This document shows positions 25,381-34,200 of a DNA stretch of 64,000 nt, piece after piece. Below the pieces are notes generated by a model that had not been told where the DNA came from, did no database searches, and worked only from the letters and a program-made list of their open reading frames with translations. The stretch comes from Pseudomonadota bacterium (GTDB lineage: Bacteria > Pseudomonadota > Alphaproteobacteria > Azospirillales > Azospirillaceae). Location: NCBI GenBank assembly GCA_023423695.1, contig JAFAFA010000051.1:47908-111907 (forward strand), written 5' to 3'. Each line of letters opens with the position of its first letter. The stretch's first letter is position 1. Made by a program: the position numbers and the translations under genes.

Positions 25381-25905
25381 ATGAAGAACGCATTCGTCGA
25401 TCGGCTCCGCTCCGCCTCTCTTCTGGCCGCCGCCGCGGTCGTCACCATCCTTTCCGCCGGGCCGGCGCTGGCCGCCTGTACCGAGGCGGCGCAGCCGAAG
25501 GTCAACTGGCGGCGCTGTTCCATGGAGGGGCAGTCTCTGACCGGCGTCGATCTCACCGGCGCCATGCTGCGCGATGCAACCTTTCAGCGGGCGAATCTGG
25601 GCCAGGCCAAGCTGACCGATGCCGACGGCTATCGCGCGAGGTTCGTCAGCAGCACGGCGCCGGGGGCGGTCTTCGACGGGGCGCGGTTGATCGAGGCCGA
25701 TTTCACCCGGGCCAACCTTGCCGGTGCCAGTTTCCGCGCCGCCGACCTGCGCAACGCCAAGATGGTGGGGGCATCGCTGGTACGGGCCGACTTGACCGGA
25801 GCCAGGCTGTCCGGCACCGATCTGAGCAACGCCGACCTGTCGGGCGCCCGCTGGACCGACGGCACACACATCTGTGCAGACAGCTCGATCGGTCAGTGCA
25901 ACTAG
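25381..25905 (+). CDS. Secreted pentapeptide-repeat protein
   Basis: A 174 aa protein with a Sec signal peptide (residues 1-32, cleavage after AGPALA). A right-handed beta-helix of pentapeptide repeats (A(D/N/R)LxxA) fills residues about 50-155. The mature protein has four cysteines: one just after the cleavage site, one in WRRCSMEG, and two near the C terminus (HICADSSIGQC). They could form disulfides that cap the helix in the periplasm (inference). GAGG lies just before the ATG. The function of this family is unknown. It is one of three pentapeptide proteins in this window and the only exported one. Confidence 0.82.
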   Translation: MKNAFVDRLRSASLLAAAAVVTILSAGPALAACTEAAQPKVNWRRCSMEGQSLTGVDLTGAMLRDATFQRANLGQAKLTDADGYRARFVSSTAPGAVFDGARLIEADFTRANLAGASFRAADLRNAKMVGASLVRADLTGARLSGTDLSNADLSGARWTDGTHICADSSIGQCN

Positions 25906-26005
25906 AGCGGTTGCAACAACTCGCCGCGTCGCCAAAAACCTTCTTGCTGTAAGGGCTTGAGCCGCGTACCGTTCGAAATCGAATGATTTTTGACGGACGA
26001 CGGTC

Positions 26006-27034
26006 GTGGCGATCACGGAGGATTTCGAGCGTTCCAGCGGCCTCGCCGCGAAGGCCATGGAGCGGATGCTGTCCGACCGGCTGCCGCCCACCCCGGAAAA
26101 CTTCACGCTCTGGTACGTCTACTTCAGCGGCCGCAACCCGGACCTGACCCGCGCCATCGATCTGGCCCGCCGGGACGGGCTGACCACGTCGCAGACGCTG
26201 TGCGACGAGCTGTACAAGCGCTTCTTCACGCTCGATGCCGAAGCGCAGGCGATCCGCGAAACCTCCGACAAGGCACGCTACGCGCTGGGCCGCATCCTGG
26301 AGCAGCTGGGCAATGTCGGGTCGGAGACGGAGCGCTACGGCAACGCCCTGACCGGCTTCCGGGACGAGCTGGACCAGCCGCTCAGCCTGCCGGAACTGCG
26401 CGCGATGGTCGCCGCCATCGCGGCGGAGACCAAGGAGATCGTAGACCGTCAGTCCGCCCTTCAGTTCCAGCTTCAGGAATCGAGCCAGCAATTGGCGGAG
26501 ATGCGGGTCAGCCTGGACAGCGCGCGGCGCGAGGCGCTGACCGACGGGCTGACCGGGATCGGCAACCGCAAGGCCTTCGACCTGATGCTGCAGGAGGCGA
26601 TGGACGCATCGGTGCGCGACGAGCAGCCTCTGTCTCTGCTGATGGTCGACATCGACCATTTCAAGTCCTTCAACGACACCCACGGGCATCTGGTCGGCGA
26701 CCACGTGCTGAAGCTGGTCGCCCGCATGCTGACCGAATGCATCAAGGGCCGCGACACCGCCGTCCGCTATGGCGGGGAGGAGTTCGCCATCATCCTGCCG
26801 CGCACCAGCCTGGAGAACGCCACCAAGCTGGCCGAGCAGGTGCGGACCTTCGTCGGCGCCCGGCAGATCGTGAACAAGGCGCGCAACGCCAATTACGGCA
26901 CCGTCGCCCTGTCGGTCGGCGTCGCCGAGTTCCGCGCCGGAGAGCCGGCGATGGCGTTGGTCCGGCGCGCCGACCAGGCGCTCTATGCCGCCAAGCGCGG
27001 CGGACGCAACCGGGTGATGGTCGAGACCGCCTGA
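26006..27034 (+). CDS. GGDEF domain protein, probable diguanylate cyclase
   Basis: A 342 aa cytosolic protein. An N-terminal helical domain (about 1-150, with PPTPENFTLWYVYFSGRNPDLTRAI) of a type common before alphaproteobacterial GGDEF domains leads into a GGDEF domain from about 175. The catalytic RYGGEEF is near residue 256, preceded by DGLTGIGNRKAF and MVDIDHFKSFNDTHGHLVGD. It should make cyclic di-GMP. The inhibitory I-site (RxxD five residues before GGEEF) reads KGRD, so product inhibition may be weak. The start is a GTG at 26006 without a strong ribosome site. PilZ-type receptors are plausible partners. Confidence 0.9.
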   Translation: MAITEDFERSSGLAAKAMERMLSDRLPPTPENFTLWYVYFSGRNPDLTRAIDLARRDGLTTSQTLCDELYKRFFTLDAEAQAIRETSDKARYALGRILEQLGNVGSETERYGNALTGFRDELDQPLSLPELRAMVAAIAAETKEIVDRQSALQFQLQESSQQLAEMRVSLDSARREALTDGLTGIGNRKAFDLMLQEAMDASVRDEQPLSLLMVDIDHFKSFNDTHGHLVGDHVLKLVARMLTECIKGRDTAVRYGGEEFAIILPRTSLENATKLAEQVRTFVGARQIVNKARNANYGTVALSVGVAEFRAGEPAMALVRRADQALYAAKRGGRNRVMVETA

Positions 27035-27065
27035 GTCCTGCGCTCCCGTCCTGCGTTCCCCCGCG

Positions 27066-28157
27066 TCAGCCGCCCAGCCGCCGCCGAACCGCCTCGGTTC
27101 CGCGCAGCAACTCCGCCACCAGTTCTCCCGCCGGTCGGCGTTGTGCCAGCCGCAGCCCCTGGCCGGCCCACAGTGACAGGAACTCCGCCCGCCCGGCTTT
27201 GCCGGCAGCGGTGCGCAGCGGCCGGGTCAGCGCGTTCTGAAGGGGGAAGGGCAGCACCGCGTCGGCCGCCGCCGGGTCCTCCACCGCCTCCATGAAGCGG
27301 TTGACGATGCCCCGCGCCGGCCGGCCGGAAAAGGCGCGGGTCAGCCGGGTCTGGTCCTCCCGCGCCGCAAGGATGACGGCCTTGTGCGCCGCCGGGATGC
27401 CGGCCTCGTCACTGGTCAGGAAGACGGTGCCCATCTGCACCGCAGTGGCGCCCAGCGCCAGCGCGGCGGCGATGCCGCGCCCATCCATGATGCCGCCGGA
27501 CGCGATCACCGGCACCGCCACCGCATCGGCCACCTGCGGCACCAGCGCCATCGTGCCGACCAGATTTGCCGCCGGATCGCCGATGAAGCTGCCGCGATGC
27601 CCGCCGGCCTCGCTGCCCTGGGCGATCACCGCATCGACGCCGGCCTGCTCCAGGGCCACCGCTTCCGCCACCGTCGTCGCGGTGCCCAGCACCCGCATGC
27701 CGCGCGCCTTGGCCGCGGTGACGCTGTCGGCCGGCGGCAGTCCGAAGGTGACGCTGTAGTAGGCCGCCCCGCTGTCGAGCAGCGCCGCGAACTGCCGGTC
27801 GAACCCGTCGCCGGAATGAGAAGGCTCATCCGGCCCTGCAAGTCCAAGCTCGGCATAGAAGGGGGCGACACGCGCCATTGCCTCGGCCATCATCGGCGCG
27901 GGGCCGGGGGGCGGCGTCGGCGCGAACAGGTTGATGCCGAAGGGCAGGGCGGTGCGATTGCGGATATCGAGCGCCCGCTCGGCGATTTGCGCGTCGGCCA
28001 GATAGGCCGCCCCGACGAAGCCCAGCCCGCCGGCCTCATTGACCGCCGCCACCAGCGCCGCCGTATCGCCGCCCCCCGCCATCGGCGCCTGGATCACCGG
28101 CGAGCGCAGTCCGAGCCGGTCTAGGGACTCCGTATGAGAGGGCATGTCCGCCTCCAT
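27066..28157 (-). CDS. Nitronate monooxygenase (2-nitropropane dioxygenase family)
   Basis: A 363 aa FMN-dependent TIM-barrel enzyme that oxidises alkyl nitronates such as propionate-3-nitronate. Motifs: VIQAPMAGGGDT near residue 20, NLFAPTP, VDAVIAQGSEAGGHRGSF with the family histidine, PVIASGGIMDGRGIAAALALGATAVQMGT binding FMN phosphate, and a C-terminal FMEA and LSLWAGQG region. The pattern fits the bacterial NMO class. It converges with the GGDEF gene. The true substrate is not known; related enzymes include enoyl-ACP reductase FabK, but the HRG motif favours NMO. Confidence 0.87.
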   Translation of the reverse strand: MEADMPSHTESLDRLGLRSPVIQAPMAGGGDTAALVAAVNEAGGLGFVGAAYLADAQIAERALDIRNRTALPFGINLFAPTPPPGPAPMMAEAMARVAPFYAELGLAGPDEPSHSGDGFDRQFAALLDSGAAYYSVTFGLPPADSVTAAKARGMRVLGTATTVAEAVALEQAGVDAVIAQGSEAGGHRGSFIGDPAANLVGTMALVPQVADAVAVPVIASGGIMDGRGIAAALALGATAVQMGTVFLTSDEAGIPAAHKAVILAAREDQTRLTRAFSGRPARGIVNRFMEAVEDPAAADAVLPFPLQNALTRPLRTAAGKAGRAEFLSLWAGQGLRLAQRRPAGELVAELLRGTEAVRRRLGG

Positions 28158-28267
28158 CGCTTCGACAACGGTGGGGATGCTACGCCCCGGCGGCCTTCAC
28201 GACCAATGACTTGTTTTGAAGGCGGCGTTCACTTCGGGTGAAGGCGGAATGCCGCCGGCTGCGGCCT

Positions 28268-29155
28268 CTACCGCCCGATCTCCCGCGCCAGCGCCAGGAA
28301 CCCGGCGATGTACTCGACCGTCTCTTCGCCGCAGCGGGTGCCAAGATGGATGCTCTTGCCGACCCCGTCGGGGCCGAGGCGCAAACAGCGTACGGGCAGA
28401 TGGGAGCCCTCCTCGCGAACCAGCCAATCCGGCAGGACGGTGACGCCGCGCCCGGCCGCGACCAGCTGCAGCATCAGATCGGTCGTCTCCGCCGTCCGGT
28501 GGCGGCGCGGACGGCAATGGGCCGGCACGAGGAAGCGCGTGAAGACATCCAGCCGCTCCAGGCCGACCGGAACGGTGATCAACTCCTCGCCCAGCAGGTC
28601 CTGCGGCTGGACCAGCCCGCGCGCGGCCAGTGGATGGGCTTCATGCACCACCAGGACAAGTTCGTAATCGAAGACGGGCGTGAAGAGGATGTCGGGTGAA
28701 GTGATCGGATCGGGCGTGATCAGGAGATCGATCTCGTTGCCTTGCAGCGCGGCGATGCCGTCGAAACGGAAGGCGGTGCGGACCTCCAGTTCCACGTCCG
28801 GCCATTGCCTCAGATAGGCCGCGGTCATCCGCATCAGCCATTTCTGGCAGGGGTGGCATTCCATCCCCACCCGCAGCGCCCCGCGCTGGCCCGAGGCGAA
28901 ATCGGCCAGAACCCGCTCGGCATGTTCGATCTGCGGCAACACGCGCTGGGCGAGCGCCAGCAGATGCTCGCCGGCCTGGGTGAAGCGGAGGCTGCGCCCC
29001 TTCTTCGTCCAGATCTCGATGCCGTAGCGTTCCTCGACCTTGCGGATCGTGTGGCTCAGCGCCGATTGGCTGACGTTCAGCCGCCCGGCGGCGGCGGTGA
29101 CGCTGCCCAGGCGGTCGACCTCCCGCAGGATCGTCAGAAGCTGGCGGTCGATCAT
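28268..29155 (-). CDS. LysR-family regulator, MetR-like
   Basis: A 295 aa LysR regulator. The N-terminal winged helix reads LGSVTAAAGRLNVSQSALSHTIRKVEERYG, close to MetR, and the effector domain starts near 90. MetR senses homocysteine, and MetR-like proteins also regulate other loci. Start codon: ATG 29155 (MIDRQLL) has AGGAG 7 bases upstream and fits MetR. Two earlier in-frame ATGs (29173, 29203) overlap a palindrome that looks like an operator, so I prefer 29155. It diverges from an MFS transporter gene, its most likely target along with itself. Confidence 0.87.
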   Translation of the reverse strand: MIDRQLLTILREVDRLGSVTAAAGRLNVSQSALSHTIRKVEERYGIEIWTKKGRSLRFTQAGEHLLALAQRVLPQIEHAERVLADFASGQRGALRVGMECHPCQKWLMRMTAAYLRQWPDVELEVRTAFRFDGIAALQGNEIDLLITPDPITSPDILFTPVFDYELVLVVHEAHPLAARGLVQPQDLLGEELITVPVGLERLDVFTRFLVPAHCRPRRHRTAETTDLMLQLVAAGRGVTVLPDWLVREEGSHLPVRCLRLGPDGVGKSIHLGTRCGEETVEYIAGFLALAREIGR

Positions 29156-29171
29156 CCATGACTCCTGCTCA

Positions 29172-29183
29172 TTCATCCATGAA
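29172..29183. promoter_or_regulatory. Inverted repeat in the LysR/MFS divergent region
   Basis: TTCAT-CC-ATGAA lies between the LysR start and the MFS gene. It resembles MetR-type sites (TGAA/TTCA half-sites) and could be the operator of the adjacent regulator. Confidence 0.45.
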
Positions 29184-29274
29184 AACAAACCACTTCCGTT
29201 CATAATGGACGGCGGTTACTCCTGGATCAACCGTTCCCGCCGGCAAGAGGCCGGCGCACCGCCCGAGGATCTCA

Positions 29275-30510
29275 ATGCCGCAAGCCGAAGCCACGCACGC
29301 TGCCGATACCGAACCCGCCTCCACATCCGTCGGCCGGCACGAGTTCGGAAACGTCACGCGGCTGGTCGTCGCACAGGCGCTTGCCGGGGCCAACGCGGTG
29401 GTCGTCTATGCCACCGGCGCCATCGTCGGCAACACGCTGGCCCCTAGCGCGGCGCTGGCGACGCTGCCGATCTCGATCTTCGTGGTGGGGATGGCGGTGT
29501 GCACCTTGCCGGCGGGGACCATCGCCCGCCTGTATGGCCGGCGCGCGGCCTTCCTTGCGGGTACCGGATGCGGCGTCCTCGTCGGCCTGCTGTCCTGGCT
29601 CGCCATCCTGCTGGGCAGCTTCTGGCTGTTCTGCGCGGCGATGATCCCCGGCGGCGCCTATGCCGCGGTGGTGCTCTCCTTCCGCTTCGCCGCTGCCGAC
29701 TGCACCTCTCCCGAGCGGCGCGCGCGGGCCATGTCCGCCGTCATGGCTGGGGGCGTGGTCGCCGGCGTCGTCGGGCCGCAGCTGGTCACCCACACGATGA
29801 ACCTATGGCCGCCTTACCTGTTCGCGGCGACCTATGTGGCGCAGGCCGCGGTCGCCGCCCTGTCGGCGCTCGTCCTGCTCGGCGTCCGTCTGCCGAAGCC
29901 GACGGCGGCGGAGGTGGCCGGGGGGCGGTCGGCCGGCCAGATCCTGCGCCAGCCCCGCTTCATCACCGCGGTGATCTGCGGGGTGGTGTCCTACCTGCTG
30001 ATGAATTTCATCATGACGGCGGCCCCGCTCGCGATGCGGCTGTGCGGCCTGTCGCAGGAATCGGCGAATCTCGGCCTGCAATGGCATGTGATCGCAATGT
30101 ACGCCCCCAGCTTCTTCACCGGCCGTCTCATCACCCGCTTCGGCGCTCCCCGTCTGGTGGCCGCCGGCCTGACGCTGATCGCCTCATCCGCCGCCGTGGG
30201 GCTGATGGGGTTGGATGTGGCCCATTTCTGGGTGAGCCTGATCCTGCTGGGGGTGGGCTGGAACTTCGGTTTCCTGGGCGCCTCGGCCCTGGTGCTGGAG
30301 TGCCACCGGCCGGAGGAGAAGACGCGGGTGCAATCGCTGAACGACTTCATCGTCTTCGGCACGATGGCCTTCGGCTCCTTCGCCTCCGGCGGATTGCTGA
30401 CCAGCTACGGGTGGGAAAGCGTCCTGTGGATCTCGTTCCTGCCGCTCACGGTGGCGATTGCGGCGCTGGTCGTTACCGCATTTTACCGCAGTGACAGCAA
30501 GGCGGCCTGA
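29275..30510 (+). CDS. MFS transporter
   Basis: A 411 aa major facilitator protein with about twelve hydrophobic segments. The loop between helices 2 and 3 reads AGTIARLYGRRAAFLAG, a fair MFS signature (GxLaDrxGrr type), and a central loop separates the two halves near 190-205. The type, with FRFAAADCTSPERRARAMSAVMAGGVVAGVVGP, resembles the less studied YfcJ/Bcr-like group found beside LysR genes. Substrate unknown; export of a small organic compound is a guess from the divergent LysR arrangement. AGGAT lies before the ATG. Confidence 0.85.
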   Translation: MPQAEATHAADTEPASTSVGRHEFGNVTRLVVAQALAGANAVVVYATGAIVGNTLAPSAALATLPISIFVVGMAVCTLPAGTIARLYGRRAAFLAGTGCGVLVGLLSWLAILLGSFWLFCAAMIPGGAYAAVVLSFRFAAADCTSPERRARAMSAVMAGGVVAGVVGPQLVTHTMNLWPPYLFAATYVAQAAVAALSALVLLGVRLPKPTAAEVAGGRSAGQILRQPRFITAVICGVVSYLLMNFIMTAAPLAMRLCGLSQESANLGLQWHVIAMYAPSFFTGRLITRFGAPRLVAAGLTLIASSAAVGLMGLDVAHFWVSLILLGVGWNFGFLGASALVLECHRPEEKTRVQSLNDFIVFGTMAFGSFASGGLLTSYGWESVLWISFLPLTVAIAALVVTAFYRSDSKAA

Positions 30511-30515
30511 AAGCA

Positions 30516-30547
30516 CTTCGGGCGCGGTCTTTCCCCCGCGCCCGAAG
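30516..30547. terminator. Hairpin between convergent MFS and cysNC genes
   Basis: A perfect 12-base-pair stem, CTTCGGGCGCGG with CCGCGCCCGAAG, and an 8-base loop lie in the 59-base gap between two convergent genes. No T-run follows on the plus strand, so it may be a two-way barrier or work with Rho. Confidence 0.55.
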
Positions 30548-30569
30548 CCTCGCCTTACCGAGCCGACCC

Positions 30570-32438
30570 TCAGATCACGTAGGTCAGTTCCTTCTCCGAC
30601 TTCAGGCTGTTCTTGCCCAAGGTCTCGTCGACATAGTCCAGCAGTTGGGCCAGCGCCTCGCTGCGGCCGAGCGCGTCGGTGTCGATCACCAGCTCGGGCT
30701 GGTCCGGCGCCTCGTAGGGGGCGGAGATGCCGGTGAACTCGGCGATCTCGCCGGCCCGCGCCTTCTTGTACAGGCCCTTGGGGTCGCGCTCCTCGCAGGT
30801 GGCGAGATCGGCTGCCACATACACCTCGTGGAAGCGCTCGCCGCCGATCACCCGCGCCCGAGCCCGGTCGGACTTCAGCGGCGAGATCAGCGAGGCGATG
30901 ACCACCATGCCGGCATCGGCGAACAGCTTCGCCGTCTCGGCCACCCGGCGGATGTTCTCCGCCCGATCATCCGACGAGAAGCCGAGACCGGCGTTCAGGC
31001 CGTTGCGGACATTGTCGCCGTCCAGCACGAAGGTCTGCCAGCCGCGGTCGAACAGCGCACGTTCCAGCGCCATCGCCAGCGTCGACTTGCCGGCACCCGA
31101 CAGGCCGGTCAGCCAGACGATGCCGCCCTTATGGCCGTTGGACTGGGCGCGCTCCTCCAGCGAGACGGTGTGCGACACCTCGGTGATGTTGGCCGCAGCA
31201 CTGTCCTCGATCTCCACCACAAGGCAGCCGCCGACCACGTCGTTGCCGTCGATCAGCGCGCCGCGGCCGGTGCGCGGCAGCTCCGACGCCAGATCGAGCG
31301 CGATGGGCGAGCGGGAGCGCAGGACGACCTCGGCCACCTCATTGCGGCGGACCGCCTTGCCGGGGGTGCTGGACAGATCCTCCACGTCGATGACCGCCGT
31401 CACCTGCTCCACCGTCACCCGGTGCTCGGCGGTGGCGATCTTCAGCGTGTAGGTCTTCCCCACCACCAGCGGGTCCGACACCAGCCAGAACAGCCGCACG
31501 CTCAGCCGGTGGGCCAGCGTCGGGGCGTCGACCTGATGGTGGGCGATGTGGCCGCGCTCGGCGAAGATGCGCTTGTCCAGCGTGATGCCGATGCTCTGCC
31601 CGGCCTGGGCCGACAGCACGGTCTCCGGATGGTTCCACGCCTCGATGCTGACCACCTTGGCGCTGGCGCCGGTGGGCGAGAAGTGCAGGGTGTCGCCGAC
31701 GCGCAGGCGTCCGCTCTCGATGCGGCCGGCCAGGATGCGGCGGTCGTCCGGCTTGTAGACGTCCTGCAGGGGCAGGCGCAGCGGCTGGTCGGGCGAGGTC
31801 TGCTGCGGGCGGAAGGCGTCCAACTGCTCGATCACCGTCGGGCCGAGATACCAGTCCGACTGCTCGCTGCGGCTGACGATGTTGTCGCCGTTGCGGGCGG
31901 ACACCGGGATCACCGCCTTGGGCTGGAGGCCCAGCTCGGCCAGATAGTCCTTGATCTCCTGCGCCACGGCTTCATAGCGGCGGCTGGAGAACTCGACCTT
32001 GTCCATCTTGTTGACGACGACCGCGACCTGACGCACGCCCAGCAGATGCAGCAGGAAGGCGTGGCGGCGCGACTGTTCCAGCGCGCCCTCGTCGGCGTCG
32101 ATCACCAGCAGCGCCGCGTCGGCCTGAGAGGCGCCGGTCACCATGTTCTTCAGGAACTCGGTGTGGCCCGGTGCGTCGATGATGACGTAGGGGCGCTGCT
32201 TGGTCTTGAAGTGGATCTGCGTGGTGTCGATGGTGATGCCCTGGTCGCGCTCGGCCTGGAGCGCGTCCATGACGAAGGCCCATTCGAACGGCATGCCGCG
32301 CTTGCGGCTCATCTCGCGGACCTGCTCGACCTTGCCGTCCGGCAGGCTGCCGGTGTCGTTCAGCAGGCGGCCGATCAGCGTGGACTTGCCATGGTCGACA
32401 TGGCCGACGATGACGATGCGGAGTTGAGAATGCGGCAT
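30570..32438 (-). CDS. cysNC: Bifunctional sulfate adenylyltransferase subunit 1/adenylylsulfate kinase (CysNC, NodQ-type)
   Basis: A 622 aa fusion. The N-terminal CysN GTPase (about 1-430) has GHVDHGKST (residues 12-20), DAPGHTEFLKNM and NKMDKVEF; it powers ATP sulfurylase with CysD. The C-terminal CysC kinase (about 435-622) has the P-loop GLSGAGKST near 442 and FVLDGDNVRNGLN; it phosphorylates adenylylsulfate to PAPS. The fusion is the same arrangement as rhizobial NodQ. The partner reductase here is APS-type, so PAPS may serve sulfotransfer instead of reduction (inference). It starts 1 base after the cysD stop on the same strand. Confidence 0.95.
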   Translation of the reverse strand: MPHSQLRIVIVGHVDHGKSTLIGRLLNDTGSLPDGKVEQVREMSRKRGMPFEWAFVMDALQAERDQGITIDTTQIHFKTKQRPYVIIDAPGHTEFLKNMVTGASQADAALLVIDADEGALEQSRRHAFLLHLLGVRQVAVVVNKMDKVEFSSRRYEAVAQEIKDYLAELGLQPKAVIPVSARNGDNIVSRSEQSDWYLGPTVIEQLDAFRPQQTSPDQPLRLPLQDVYKPDDRRILAGRIESGRLRVGDTLHFSPTGASAKVVSIEAWNHPETVLSAQAGQSIGITLDKRIFAERGHIAHHQVDAPTLAHRLSVRLFWLVSDPLVVGKTYTLKIATAEHRVTVEQVTAVIDVEDLSSTPGKAVRRNEVAEVVLRSRSPIALDLASELPRTGRGALIDGNDVVGGCLVVEIEDSAAANITEVSHTVSLEERAQSNGHKGGIVWLTGLSGAGKSTLAMALERALFDRGWQTFVLDGDNVRNGLNAGLGFSSDDRAENIRRVAETAKLFADAGMVVIASLISPLKSDRARARVIGGERFHEVYVAADLATCEERDPKGLYKKARAGEIAEFTGISAPYEAPDQPELVIDTDALGRSEALAQLLDYVDETLGKNSLKSEKELTYVI

Positions 32439-32439
32439 C

Positions 32440-33237
32440 TTACATGTACCCCACGCTGCGCAGGCGCTCGAAGCTGTCTTCGGATTCGTTGTCCATCGCG
32501 CGGCCGGCGCGCTCCGGAATGCGGGTCACCTGAAGCTCGGCGATGATCTCGTCGATGGTGGACGCGGTGCTGTCGACCGGGAAGGTGATGTTCTTCTCAC
32601 CGAGCGAGCGATAGCGCTTGCCGTCGCGGGCGAAGTACAGCGGGACGATGGGAATGCCTTCGCGCTGGGAATAGCGCCAGATGTCCAGCTCGGTCCAGGC
32701 CAGCAGCGGATGGATGCGGACATGGACGCCTTCGGGGAAGCGCGTCTTGTAATGGTCCCAGAATTCCGCCGGCTGGTCCTTCACGTCCCAGTCGCCTTCC
32801 AGCGAGCGCGGCGAGAACACGCGCTCCTTGGCGCGGGTCGCCTGCTCGTCGCGGCGGATGCCGACCATGACGCCCTGATAGGCATGATCGCGCAGCAGGT
32901 TCTTCAGACCTTCCGTCTTGCGCGCGGCGGCGCGGGTCAGCGGCGGCAGGGTCTGGTCCATCTCCTCCTCGGGCGGGCATTGCTCCACCTTCAGGTCGAG
33001 ATCCCATTCCCTGGTGATGCGGTCGCGGAACTCGTAGACCTCCGGCAGCTCCATGGCGGTGTCGAGCTGCACCACGGGGAAGGGGATGCGGCCGAAGAAC
33101 GCCTTGCGGCAGAGCCAGAGCAGCGCGTTGCTGTCCTTGCCGATCGACCAGAGCATCGCCAGCTTGTCGATGCGGTTGTAGGCTTCGCGCAGAATATAGA
33201 TGCTCTGGTTTTCGAGCTGGTCGAGATCGGCGCTCAT
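32440..33237 (-). CDS. cysD: Sulfate adenylyltransferase subunit 2
   Basis: A 265 aa CysD, the catalytic subunit that forms adenylylsulfate from ATP and sulfate. The PP-loop SIGKDSNALLWL is near residue 31, followed by PFPVVQLDTAMELPEVYEFRD, GIRRDEQATRAKERVFS and a C-terminal LAWTELDIWRYSQREGIPI and RSVGYM. The start MSADLDQLENQ was chosen because its ATG overlaps the cysH stop (ATGA); an upstream extension lies inside cysH. Genes run cysH-cysD-cysNC with almost no gaps, an operon. Confidence 0.96.
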   Translation of the reverse strand: MSADLDQLENQSIYILREAYNRIDKLAMLWSIGKDSNALLWLCRKAFFGRIPFPVVQLDTAMELPEVYEFRDRITREWDLDLKVEQCPPEEEMDQTLPPLTRAAARKTEGLKNLLRDHAYQGVMVGIRRDEQATRAKERVFSPRSLEGDWDVKDQPAEFWDHYKTRFPEGVHVRIHPLLAWTELDIWRYSQREGIPIVPLYFARDGKRYRSLGEKNITFPVDSTASTIDEIIAELQVTRIPERAGRAMDNESEDSFERLRSVGYM

Positions 33238-33941
33238 TGGGCGGTTCCAATCATGGTGTGTATGCCGCATTCGGTCTTGGCGCTGCCGGCCCAGCGGCCG
33301 GAACGCGGGTCGGCACCGGGCGCCACTCGCTCGGTGCAGGTGTAACAGCCGATCGACAGGAACCCGTCGGCCTCCAGCGGGTGGCGCGGCAGGTCGCGCC
33401 GGGTGAACTCCTCCTCCAGCCGGTCCTTGTCCCAGTTGGCCAGCGGGTTGACCTTCACGCGGCCCCCCTCAGCCTCGAACAGGGGCAGGGCGGCGCGGGT
33501 CGTGGACTGGAAGCGCTTGCGCCCCGTCACCCAGGCCTCCAGCCCGGCGGTGGCCAGCGCGCGGTCCAGCGGCACCGTCTTGCGCAGATGGCAGCAGGCA
33601 TCGTAATCGCGGTTGAACAGCATGCCGTCCTTGTCCCGGGCGGCGAGGTCGTCGGCGGTCGGGCCGATCTCCCGCACATCGCGCAGGCCAAGCTGTTTCA
33701 CCAGCTGGTCGCGGTAGCGCAGGGTCTCGCCGAACAGCTTGCCGGTATTCACAAACAGAACCGGGAAATCCGGCGTCGCTTCGGCGGCCAGCGCCAGCAG
33801 CACCGCGGATTCGGCACCGAAGGACGACAGCAGCGCGATGCGCCCGCCGAACACCTCATGCATGGCGGACAGCAGCGGAGCGCCTTCCAGCGTGCCATAG
33901 CCGTCGGTCAGATGTTTCACCCGTGTCGCGGCGTCCATCAT
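33234..33941 (-). CDS. cysH: Adenylylsulfate (APS) reductase, iron-sulfur type
   Basis: A 235 aa thioredoxin-dependent reductase that turns activated sulfate to sulfite. The PP-loop-like region SSFGAESAVLLAL is near residue 39. The iron-sulfur cysteines that separate APS reductases from the E. coli PAPS reductase are present: DACCHLRK and, further on, GCYTCTERV. The C-terminal ECGIH holds the catalytic cysteine. It should therefore use APS and carry a [4Fe-4S] cluster. It is the first gene of the leftward cys operon and diverges from the siroheme/sulfite reductase operon. Confidence 0.93.
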   Translation of the reverse strand: MMDAATRVKHLTDGYGTLEGAPLLSAMHEVFGGRIALLSSFGAESAVLLALAAEATPDFPVLFVNTGKLFGETLRYRDQLVKQLGLRDVREIGPTADDLAARDKDGMLFNRDYDACCHLRKTVPLDRALATAGLEAWVTGRKRFQSTTRAALPLFEAEGGRVKVNPLANWDKDRLEEEFTRRDLPRHPLEADGFLSIGCYTCTERVAPGADPRSGRWAGSAKTECGIHTMIGTAQ

Positions 33942-33975
33942 CAGCTGCCTTTCGCGGTGGCCGTGTTCTCTACCT

Positions 33976-33990
33976 GTAAAGTAGATTTAC
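33976..33990. promoter_or_regulatory. Inverted repeat in the cys divergent promoter region
   Basis: GTAAAGTAGATTTAC is an inverted repeat (GTAAA-N5-TTTAC) in the AT-rich 259-base gap between the two divergent cys operons. TTCTCTACCTGT at its left edge recurs as TTCTCTACTTGT near 34043, after another GTAAA half-site at 34034. These are candidate sites for a sulfur-assimilation regulator such as a CysB-like protein; the regulator is not in the window. Confidence 0.45.
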
Positions 33991-34200
33991 CGTTCTTGTT
34001 TGCACATTAACACCGGCGGAAAACCCGTGCAACGTAAATACATTCTCTACTTGTTTAATAGGCTTGTGCTGCGCTGCAGTGCTTTGTGTGAAATATGTTG
34101 ATTGTGTCGGCCGGCCTGGGCTAAATACCGCCATGCACATGATCTCCATCATAGCGACCGGTCTCCGCCGCCCCATGTCGTACGCTCCGGCGGTACGGCC

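Noticed and set aside
30516..30547. A standard Rho-independent terminator for the MFS gene
   Set aside because: The stem is perfect but no T-run follows, so it is listed only as a hairpin with moderate confidence.
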